Positions 14,001 to 22,952 of a DNA stretch of 64,000 nucleotides are shown here, piece after piece. This DNA is from Phallusia fumigata (taxonomy: Eukaryota > Chordata > Ascidiacea > Phlebobranchia > Ascidiidae): contig QXVZ01006654.1 in NCBI GenBank assembly GCA_008931825.1, positions 1 through 64,000 on the forward strand. The letters run 5' to 3'. Under the pieces are notes generated by a model. The model saw only the letters and a program-made list of their open reading frames with translations. It had not been told where the DNA came from and searched no databases. Within the stretch, counting starts at the first letter, position 1. The number at the start of each line of letters is the position of its first letter. The translations under genes and the position numbers were made by a program.

Positions 14001-14674
14001 AAAAGTGCAGTTCTGTTGCCGATAATATACTTGCAGTATAAAGGTTAACGAAACAGTAGAGCTCGCTCGTTCGGAACTATAATTTGACTGGCGTAATTTT
14101 CCCAACATATACTTCCATGAAACGTATCCGATCAGCGCTCTTACTTCGCTATAGTCTATTTTGACGTTTCGCTGTACGTAAATTTGTGTTTTGTGTTTCT
14201 GCTCTTGAAAAGAATTTAAAGGCCCAACCACAATTTGTATGACATGTAAAGTAATTCGATACTATTTTCCCAGATGAGGGAGGATACTCTGCGCTGATAA
14301 GATATGGATCTAACGGCTTTTCGCTGTACAAAGCTTGTTATATCATTTCAGAATCAGATTGGTGAGTTTGTAATGAAACTCTTAATGCGGTTAAAACAAA
14401 ACAGTATTTGTACAACGTCCTCTGATGCTGTCTAAAAACAAAAAAATAGGATACTTAAGATATTTGGGTTGAAGGAAAACCAAAAGTACATATTGATTTA
14501 CCTATGTTCCTGATACCGATTTAACTACTAGAGAAAATAGATTATTAAAGAACACGTTTTAGGAAAGTACTTGAAACAGGCAAAAAATTCTTATCATGTA
14601 ACGTTTACAGGAAAGATCTTCAAACAGTCTCAATGTATCCAACGCTTTTACCTGACACAAGAGATTTTATTTAG
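11014..14674 (+). CDS. ornithine-decarboxylase-like protein ODC-B (Cys360 replaced)
   Basis: ODC-family protein of 440 residues in ten exons: 11014-11175, 11347-11520, 11830-12002, 12281-12415, 12702-12873, 12938-13079, 13275-13366, 13736-13856, 14274-14361, 14611-14674. The start is set by matching MEVSN at the start of ODC-C. PLP-side residues are complete: Lys89 in FYAVKANGLRP, Asp108 in GFDCAS, Arg174, His217 in FHVGTGC, GGGFPG, IIAEPGR and Tyr395 in GGYS. The Asp in VYHVSDCIF is kept. The residue equivalent to mouse Cys360, given in trans to the partner's active site, is Met366 (ATG at 13781-13783, VSMSGVD). A homodimer should therefore be impaired in the protonation step that depends on this Cys. 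The gene lies directly upstream of ODC-C on the same strand and is most similar to it. No PEST-like tail. Possible partner: ODC-C (inference). Confidence 0.92.
13490..13575 (-). repeat. tRNA-like (SINE-type) relic in ODC-B intron 7
   Basis: On the minus strand, GGTTCGAAATC resembles an RNA polymerase III B box. About 34 bases upstream, TGACTTAGCTAGTGG weakly resembles an A box. No good tRNA acceptor or T stem can be folded, so a true tRNA gene is unlikely. A decayed tRNA-derived SINE is the best reading, but the call is weak. Confidence 0.25.
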
Positions 14675-14790
14675 ACCCAAGGAAGCAAAGATCTTATATT
14701 TCACAAATGAATTGGAACTGCTTAATATAGCAAGATTTTTTGCATATTCTTTAGAGTTTTAACGCCTATTTGGTAATGGATTAATTGTGC

Positions 14791-14796
14791 AATAAA
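14791..14796 (+). terminator. polyadenylation signal of ODC-B
   Basis: AATAAA lies about 117 bases after the ODC-B stop codon, on the gene's strand. Confidence 0.6.
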
Positions 14797-15138
14797 AATC
14801 TCCAAAACAAGTTTTGCATTTGTTCCTCACATTTTGTTGCATACTTTTTTGTGTGGAATTAAATCCAACATTTCTTGCCATAAGACATTTAGGAAAGCGC
14901 CAAGAAAGGCAAACTTTATTTGCTCGAATGTAAATGTTGAAGCTGTAGTTTTACTCTACATCGATGTTGATATTACTATGACCCGAAATTCGGATTTCAT
15001 GCATTTTCAGCAGATTCATGTTAGTTTACATATAAATCGCTTACTAAATTTTTCAAGTAATTCCGACGTGCGTTTTTATCAAGCAATCTGATTCGATAAA
15101 AAAACATTTTCGTACTAAACGGTGAAAAAATATAAACC

Positions 15139-15312
15139 AAGGCAGGTTTGTTTAATCAGTTCAGCCTAGGCAAGTTTGTTTAATCGAATCCTAGGCAAGT
15201 TTGTTTAATCGAATCCTAGGCAAGTTCGTTTAATCGAATCCTAGGCAAGTTTGTTTAATCGAATTCTAAGCAAGTTTGTTTAATCGAATCCTAGGCAAGT
15301 TTGTTTAATCAG
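15139..15312. repeat. 25-bp minisatellite, about seven units
   Basis: Direct tandem units of 25 bases built around GGCAAGTTTGTTTAATCGAA with a TCCTA-type linker. The inner units are nearly identical (single changes such as GTTCG for GTTTG and TTCTA for TCCTA); the two outermost units are more diverged. It lies between ODC-B and ODC-C. Open frames crossing it are a product of the periodic sequence. Confidence 0.9.
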
Positions 15313-16186
15313 TGCATTCACGACGTTAATTTTAAACATGATATTCCTGTCACGCACCATGTAAGTTCCACACGGCAGTAAATCGCGCTTGCGTGCCGCA
15401 ACCACATGATTTGTAAAACGTGTCGCATACTTAACTGTGTGATTGCCTGTATAATTACTGCTTTCGTGTCGTATGCTAATTTTAATTACCTGTCCACTAT
15501 ATGTGTGTGTTATTGCACCATTATTCATTGCATTATTTACCAGTATTTCGAAACGAACAAATACAAAGAATACAAAAAATGTAATAAGTCACAAAATGGA
15601 TGAAGAAACAACGTACCATGTTGAGGTCTTTAAAAAAATAGGATTTAGTGCCCGAATTATAAAACCTGTATACTAGTTATACCTAGTTATTCTTTATATA
15701 TCGTCCCTGGCCACGAGTGGAAGTTGAAAGTGTAACACAAAAAAATGCTACAGGTTCGGTACTGTAGTTTTGCGAACCTTTAAACCTGTTAGCGCTTGAT
15801 GTACCACACTATTGTTTCATGTTTTTTTTCCAAATGTCAGCAGCGCATTTCTCAGTTTAACGGATGTCTAGTCGCAACGTGATTTCCGCTGGTTGGCCTG
15901 ATGTTGCAAACAGTTCGTTTTACCACTGGTGTTAGTGCCGGTACTAGAATATTGCAAGTATGAGGGAGCGGCTGCATATTCTGATGGCAAATATTTAAGA
16001 TCGACTTGCTAGACTAAACGTCTTAGATGAAATTAGTGTTTAGATGAAATTAAAAACAGATGTGGTTGCACCTTTCGGCATGCACCTAAAAACGCATGAG
16101 TAGTACAATGCAGCGTAGGCTAAAATATCTGTAGTAACGTTTGTTGTCGTTTCGACTAGACGAAAACAGAGTTAATAAAAGTAAAT

Positions 16187-19100
16187 ATGGAAGTGTCCAA
16201 CGCGAATTGTTTGAAACAAACTGATTCTGACAACTTTTTGGCCGTGCCTCTTTATTCCCCACTGCCTCAGCAAGTTGCTGTGGTTCCAGATGGAACAACT
16301 TGCGTGAAAGCTGCTCGGGCAGTTATTGCCAGGAACAAAGAAAAGGAGGTAAGCTGAAGCTTTTAAACTTAACTACGTCAATTCATCGCGGTTGTACTAT
16401 TCGGACAAAATCTTATTTGGAAGTCAGTTTCTGACTATGAGGGCAAATCACAAATCACGTGAGGCAACATACCTATTGCTAAATTTCTTGTTTCAAAATT
16501 TACTTTTATATCAGTAAATCTGACATACAGCAATTAAAGCGCAGAACCCATAGGACTGTGGCCAATTTCAGTGTCATACGCACAGTGTAACAAAATTACA
16601 TGGATTTGTCGAATATCGAATAGTATCCGAACACTACGTTTTACGTAACAACATTTTAGTTATAAGCAAAACAAACCACCAGTTTTTAACGTTGTTGGCA
16701 AAGTGAAGTGCCGTGAGGTAACTTGACACACAAACTACATTTAATTGACGTTTAGGATTGGGATGAAACGTTTGCAATTGGTGACCTCGGGGTCATATTG
16801 AAACAAATAAAGCGATGGAAGAAGGAACTTCCTCAGGTCGAAGTATTTTATTCAGTACGGGCAAACGGTCTACCCCCCGTCATCAACACCGTGTCTGCAT
16901 TAGGATGTGGGTTCAACTGTGCTAGTAAGGTAATATAACACTCTATACTTTTGGAACCGTTCATCAGCTTTGTAATTGCAGTAAATTGCAATAGCACATA
17001 ACTTATTTATCCTTATGGATGTAATAAATTCGTATTTGTTTTAATTAATTTACTGCATACACTGCAGAGCATCAACCCTTGCTTGTGCAAAGAAACAACA
17101 TGTTGTTGTGTTGTGTCGTAATGCGAACACAAAATTGTTCTTTAATATAAGCAAAGAATCTTACATTTTATCGTACGTGTTTGTGCAGATTTGCAAATAT
17201 TTGTATGAAGTAAAATCTTTGGATCATTTCCCCGATCAATTTTGTTTTACATCAGATCGCTGAATTTCGATCGAAATAATGCAGTGTCATATGCTTGCTA
17301 ATTCAGTTTCAGGCCATGTTAGAATAACAATCACCGACAAGCTGTCCGTCAAGACGGCGTTTGGATTTCTTTATTACTGTCGTCATTGAAATGTTTCATT
17401 TTAGAATGAAATGGCGCTTTTGTTGAGCTGTGGTGTGAAGCCTAAAAAGATAATCTACGTTCATACTTGTAAGATGATCTCGCACATTGCATACGCACGT
17501 GACAATGACGTCAGGAAGATGACGTTTGACAACGAGGAAGAATTGCTAAAAATCAAGAAGTTTTATCCTGCTTCCAGGTAAATATAGCAAAGAGTCTCGA
17601 AATATTATCGTAACAAGTATATTGGATACAGAAAACAATTTTCAAAACTTTTAATTAACTTTCGAAAATCGAAATTTAAAATACCAGGGCGTTGTTTTGT
17701 ACATATTTTTACTTTTACGAACAGACTTATCCTACACTTTAAACCCGACGATCTAGAGACGACAACAGAGTTCGGGAACAAGTTTGGGGCTTCTTTTGAT
17801 TACAGCAAATTTCTGATCAAGAAAGCCCGAGATCTAGAATTGGACGTGATTGGAATCAGGTACCGACTTTGTCAACAAAGCGAAACAAAGCAATTTCTAT
17901 AATGACACAGGAATATGTACATTTGCTGTTGAATTTACAACACATTCATCTCAGTTCTGTTGTAATCAGAAAGACTTTATGCGTTCCGTTGCAGTTTTAA
18001 CGTGGGAACTGACTGCCAAAGTGTAAAAACGATTTCCACGGCCATTGAAGAATCGCGTACGTTGTTCGACTTCGCAAGCGCGACCGGATTTTCATTTAAA
18101 CTGCTCGACATTGGTGGGGGATTCCCCGGAAGCGAGGAAGAGAGCACAGCACTATCTTTTGAAACAGTAAATGGTTGTGGTTGAACAGTAAATGTAACAA
18201 ACTTGTCGAGCACAAATATGATTCGTGACTTGTTTAAAGATGGCAGCTACAATACGCGAGCAGTTGGACAGGCACTTTCCTGATAGATGCGGAGTGAGAA
18301 TAATCGCCGAACCAGGGCGTTACATTACTGGAAAAGCTTTTGGACTTGTTACAAACATATCGGCAAAAAAGGTTTTGAAAGGTACAATAGTTAATTGATT
18401 TTTCCATTTTAAAGTTAGGTTAGGTCGTAATTCGTAGGTTCTCATCAACGCCACAGTTTCATTAAACGTTATGCGTACAAGTAACTATAGCGCTATAGTG
18501 TCTTTGAATGAACTGCTCAGGTGTTACAGTTGAACAGGCAGCTTCAGAGTGGACCTAATGTTTGTCTTTTCACAGATCGCGTTGCATATCATATCGGCGA
18601 CTCTATTTACAACAGTTTTTGCCCTGATTGCCTGGACGCAGTAAAGCTTACACCTTTTCCGTTAAAGGTAAATTCATCCATACTGCAAACGTATTTTAGA
18701 CATTTATGCTTTTTGCATATTCGTGTTGATTACTAGTTTTTCCCTACAATCATTAACACTTCTCACTAAGTTGTCAGATTCAAATTCAGCTTGTAATATT
18801 ACTGTGTTGGCAAACAGCAAAGCATCAACGCAATGTCGTATATAGTTGTTAATCGCGTTCAGCCGAATTGCTGTTCTTTATATTAACCGGGGCTCTTAAC
18901 CTTTTTTTCCATATTGCCCATTTCTGTTCAGACCACATTTCCAGTTCCAACTGTTTGCCAAAAACTAATTCATCCATTTTGCCATACTTGATACCAACAG
19001 AAAACAATGCTATTTTCAGCAAACATGTTCAGCTAATTACCCACTGCTACTAATTGCCCAAAAGTACATTATAGGTTAAGAACCATTAAATTCTAAACCA

Positions 19101-19973
19101 TACATTGCAAGAAAGCAGAAGGCTTTCTGTGCACGTTGTTATGTGCGTCTTTATTATGAGCCAGTACAAACTTTCAGTACATTCAACCCGAATTCAATTT
19201 TAGGCAGTGGGAGGTGATCCCTATCCAACCACTATTTACGGAGTGAGCTGTAGTGGTTGGGATATTGTCCGTAAAGATACCATGATGAAGGCGGCAAACG
19301 TCGGGGACTGGTTATATTGGGAAAGTACGTGGTCAATCTATGATCTCGATGCAATTCAATTCTATATTGTTTTGGTATAGTTTTCTTGTTCTCATGTTGC
19401 ATTATACCTAATTTTAAACGTATCGTCTTCTACGCCCTTTACTCTATAATCACGGGCAATAATTTAAGACCCCTGCAGATGTCTGGCTTAAATTTAGACA
19501 CAACGTAATGCGATGTTGTCTTCTCAGATCACGGAGGCTGTTCAGCTCTAGTAAGGTTTGGATTTAACGGCTATTCGATGTACAAAATGTGTTATATTGT
19601 CACAAAATCGAATTGGTGAGTAGGCCTACACGACGTAATTTCGGCCGCGCAAACTTCAATAATGGTGCTTAATCATATGTTAGTAAAGTGTACAAAGGCA
19701 AAACATAACATCAACGATTTAATTTTCAACAATGGTTGCCAGAAAATCTTTGTTATTAATTACCAACAGCCGGGAAGGTTTAACAAAATAAAACAAAAGG
19801 TGAATATATCATTGCTTCTGGGAGCAAATTTAAAAACATTAGTGCCATGCAGCGTTTAGGAAATGTTTTATATAACCGAATCAGACGATAAATCACAATT
19901 CTCTTTCAGGGAGGAACTTCAAACCGTCTCAACATATCCATCGCTGTTACCCAATACGAGAGATTTTATTTAA
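16187..19973 (+). CDS. ODC-like pseudoenzyme ODC-C (PLP lysine replaced)
   Basis: 440 residues in ten exons: 16187-16348, 16756-16929, 17405-17577, 17725-17859, 17995-18166, 18240-18381, 18576-18667, 19204-19324, 19528-19615, 19910-19973. The frame is open throughout, with GT-AG borders, so it is not a decayed gene. Yet the PLP side is stripped. Lys89 is Arg (CGG 16858-16860, FYSVRANGL). Asp108 is Asn (GFNCAS), Arg174 is His (LILHFKPDD), His217 is Asn (FNVGTDC) and Tyr395 is Cys (GGCSA). GGGFPG, IIAEPGR, the Asp of AYHIGDSIY and the trans-donated Cys366 of VSCSGWD remain. Vertebrate antizyme inhibitor lost PLP binding at several of the same positions (88, 154, 389). I infer a non-catalytic subunit or antizyme decoy. 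A MITE sits in intron 7. Confidence 0.92.
18889..19086. mobile_element. hAT-like MITE in ODC-C intron 7
   Basis: About 200 bp with terminal inverted repeats, GCTCTTAACCT at the left and AGGTTAAGAACC at the right. Further inward, ATTGCCCA at the left recurs as TAATTGCCCA at the right. ATTAA flanks both ends and may be part of a target duplication. No coding capacity. The GGTTCTTAACC-type end is typical of non-autonomous hAT elements. Exact ends are uncertain by a few bases. Confidence 0.5.
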
Positions 19974-21117
19974 TCGTTGACAAAGCAGTTATCACCCATT
20001 GTAACTAACTTACACTTCTCAGCCCAACTGATTTAAAATACATAGTTTTCTGTGCTAATTTTGAAGTATGCAAATAAAGTTACATTTTCGCCACTGAAAA
20101 GTGTTTACAAATTCATTTCATGACATTTCGCGTAACAGTTTTCTAGTGTCTTTTGTATACGCTGCCGAAAAAGTGGCAACGTGTTTATTGTCAAAGCAGC
20201 TTGGTAGTTACATTTGCACTTTTATGCTAATGGCTGTTGAGCGCTTATTTCAACTGACAACAAACCAATACATACGGATTTTGTAGACGTGTGGCGATAT
20301 TATAAACAGTCTTTCGGAATAGGTAAAAACAAAAAAAAAGGTTTCACCCTGTGTAGCTTACAAAAAACGACCAAGGTTTTATAAGATATATTCTTTGAAA
20401 GTATGCGATAAGCTATAGGTATATTGAAACGGTGTTATAAATCTGACAAAACACTGCAAAAATTTTGCCGACGAACCAATTTACGCAACACGCCCGTAGA
20501 TGATGGTATTTTCAAATTTATGTGCTCGAAAATTGTGTACATTTCACCAAATGCAAACACAGATTCTGAGTAAGGCTCATATACGTAACAGCCACAAAGA
20601 ATTTAAATATAACGTAACAGCCGTAAAAGCTGTGTCATAGTACCGGAGGTATATTAATTTGGCCGCCATTCGGTAACATCCCTAACGAAATCACGAACTA
20701 ATGCGATTAATAAGTAATTATTATGGATATGGTGATGCAACATGCGCACCCCTTGCCACAATTTCGCACTTACGCCGTCAGTTACTGTTGGCCATCCGTT
20801 CTTAATTAGATGGTAATTTATGCGCCCTTTAACAATTACCGATCATAATTAAGTAGCCGTTTTGCAAACCCTAGCTTGACGAACCAATGGCCGAAACCAC
20901 GTGTCAGGGTGGGGTAAAATTGACTAGGATTGTTGGCAAATTGCGCTTTTCACGGTCAAAAATGACGAATATCCGAAACGTTTCGAATCCACACCCTTGC
21001 CCTGCGGCGCTGAGTTTAACACATATAATGCCTCGCTCTGGTAGTAAACTTATCCAGTACCGCCAAGGCAAGCTGTATTAAAGTCTTTGAAGACCAATTG
21101 TAGACGCAGAAGTAACC
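19974..21117. other. intergenic, ODC-C to TIL gene
   Basis: Holds the ODC-C polyadenylation signal and the upstream region of the TIL-type gene. GTTTCGAATCC near 20979 resembles a Pol III B box but has no matching A box. No gene is recognised. Confidence 0.45.
20073..20078 (+). terminator. polyadenylation signal of ODC-C
   Basis: AATAAA lies 100 bases after the ODC-C stop codon, on the gene's strand. Confidence 0.6.
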
Positions 21118-22350
21118 ATGTCGAGCTTGTCGCTGCAAAGTTTATGTGCGTTTGCACTTCTGCTATTTATTGCACGTTATGCTACCAGTTTGGAAACAAC
21201 GTCTATAATAGGTAAGAATCAGTCAATTATTTTTTATCTAACATGAAAAATATTGCTTTTCAATTTATATTTTGAAGTTTAGTAAATGGAAGAAATATTT
21301 TTGAAGAACTGTTAGGTTTGTATACTGCGGCTTAGAAGGATTTTTATCATTGACTTAACAAAGTGATTTTGTGTGTTTTCAGTCCCAAGGGTGTGCCGAA
21401 CCCCGCATTGCTGGAACCCCTGTTGGAAACAAACTTGTCCTCGCTTTTCCCACCTAAAACCGATTTGCGTGCCGGACTGCTATCGATGCAAACCTCGGTT
21501 TTACATTGAACGACCGAGAAAAATTGAAATCCCGCTGCTAATGTGTTATGATATAAACCCAATTCCAGGTAAATTTTTGGTACAGAGAGTGGCACGTTCG
21601 TATGCCGTATTACTAGTAGTTTGGGGGTATAGCTTGATAAAACTGGTTGTGACATGAAACATAACGCTCTTAGTGGTCTTAAATTCTACTCAATTTTGGT
21701 CGTAAACGAATTAGTTAAAAATACGGAAATTGAAAAAATCCGTCACAAGGTTTGAGATGTGAACAGATTAAATCCATCGATTCACATCAAGGCGAGTTAC
21801 TAAGTCCACAACAAATTTCCTAATTGGCCAAAGTAAAAAATTGGTCCCAGTCAGCTCTGCGCATTGCACGTCCCTTATAAAAATTATTATTTTACACTTT
21901 AACAGAATGCCCCCCGACATTTGTGAGGCCCAAAGAATGCGTTCGGTGCATAAAGAGGTGTCCAGGTCCAGTAGACATTTTTCCACCTCCGCAAAAATGC
22001 ATCGAGGAAGGTTGTCTTAGATGCGTTTGCCCGGAAGGATATTTGCTGGACAGAAACGACAGATGTATTCCTGCAGAAAAGTGTCCGGATCTTCGTGGTA
22101 AGATACGAGTTTTCTTTTTCGGAAAAAATTGAAAGAAAATTAGGTTCGATGACAGTTTTTCGAAGCTTAATTATCATGTGTTTGTCTATTATTTATGCGA
22201 AAATTAAAGAAAAACTATTACACAATTTGGGTTAGAAATTGGAATTGACTTTTTATCAAAACAAACCCAATTAGTCCTATGTTGTTGTAGCGTTGAATAA
22301 TAGAAGCATATGACAAAAACTGTTAAGTACATGCCTTCATTGCAGGATAA
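21118..22350 (+). CDS. small secreted cysteine-rich TIL-type protein
   Basis: Predicted 158-residue secreted protein in four exons: 21118-21211, 21383-21568, 21906-22097, 22346-22350. Exon 1 encodes a signal peptide (hydrophobic core ALLLF, cleavage probably near ATS). Exon 3 encodes ten cysteines, from CPP through KECVRCIKRC, QKC, EGCLRCVC and PEGYLLDRNDRC to EKC. This is the spacing of a trypsin-inhibitor-like (TIL) domain, a fold found in protease inhibitors and in mucin and von Willebrand-type proteins. Exon 2 carries eight cysteines in a related, less regular pattern, so the protein may have two TIL-like modules. The last exon adds only the end of a Gly codon and TAA before a 3' UTR. A protease-inhibitor role is inferred from the fold; no reactive loop can be named. 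The exon order rests on splice-site and phase agreement. Confidence 0.75.
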
Positions 22351-22434
22351 AAAGGAAGCAAGACCGTCGACCACAGCGAAACTCAAGCTGCATGTGAAGC
22401 TATTGTAGTTGTGTTGTTAAGCGATATGTGTTAT

Positions 22435-22440
22435 AATAAA
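22435..22440 (+). terminator. polyadenylation signal of TIL gene
   Basis: AATAAA lies about 85 bases after the TIL-gene stop, on the gene's strand. Confidence 0.6.
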
Positions 22441-22531
22441 CCTAAAGTCTTGTAAACCGTGTGAATGATTTTCTAAACCATGTAGTTAACTTGAGAATAT
22501 TAAAATCAATGATTCTAAATGCTCGAGAAAG

Positions 22532-22537
22532 TTTATT
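22532..22537 (-). terminator. candidate polyadenylation signal of ABCB6-A
   Basis: AATAAA on the minus strand about 415 bases after the ABCB6-A stop codon. It is the first canonical signal I noticed in that 3' flank. Confidence 0.4.
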
Positions 22538-22952
22538 CTAATTTGGAAGGGGTCAAGCAAAATTGCTAGCTTTTGTCAAGCGACTCGCCTTTGGTGCTTA
22601 ATTGGTAGCAAGGTTGGTCAAAAAACGTCTTCGGACTTAACTCTTTCCAACTGCTGCGTACGTTTTTACACTCACAAACTAAAAAATGACACACTTGTTG
22701 GAAACATGTTTTGTACTCGTAGAAGTTATGCGGAGGATTTTTTAGAACACTTTTTATAACCGTTCCCGGATCCTGCGACAAAGGCATTCAATGGGTAAGA
22801 AATAATTCAAATTCATTCAATGGTAAACAAATTCAAATTAACCCTGAAATCATATCGATTTTTGTGCGATAATAAACCAAGTTTTAAAAAAATACACAAA
22901 AGCAATACTCAAAACCACAACCTAACAACACTTTAAATATAACCTACCATTG

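Larger units (their letters stand above)
14675..16186. other. intergenic, ODC-B to ODC-C
   Basis: Contains the ODC-B polyadenylation signal, a 25-bp minisatellite (listed separately) and the ODC-C upstream region. No further gene is recognised. Confidence 0.5.
22351..22952. other. 3' flanks of TIL gene and ABCB6-A (convergent)
   Basis: Contains the TIL gene polyadenylation signal on the plus strand and a candidate one for ABCB6-A on the minus strand. A 73-codon minus-strand open frame at 22566-22787 has no splice acceptor or family match and is more likely 3' UTR. Confidence 0.45.

Noticed and set aside
15280-15528. Open frame overlapping the minisatellite
   Set aside because: Generated in part by the 25-bp periodic sequence; no homology.
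20979-20990. Possible tRNA from a GTTTCGAATCC box
   Set aside because: No A box at the right distance and no cloverleaf.
22566-22787. 73-codon cysteine-containing frame after ABCB6-A
   Set aside because: No acceptor upstream, no family match, and it sits in the presumed 3' UTR before an AATAAA.
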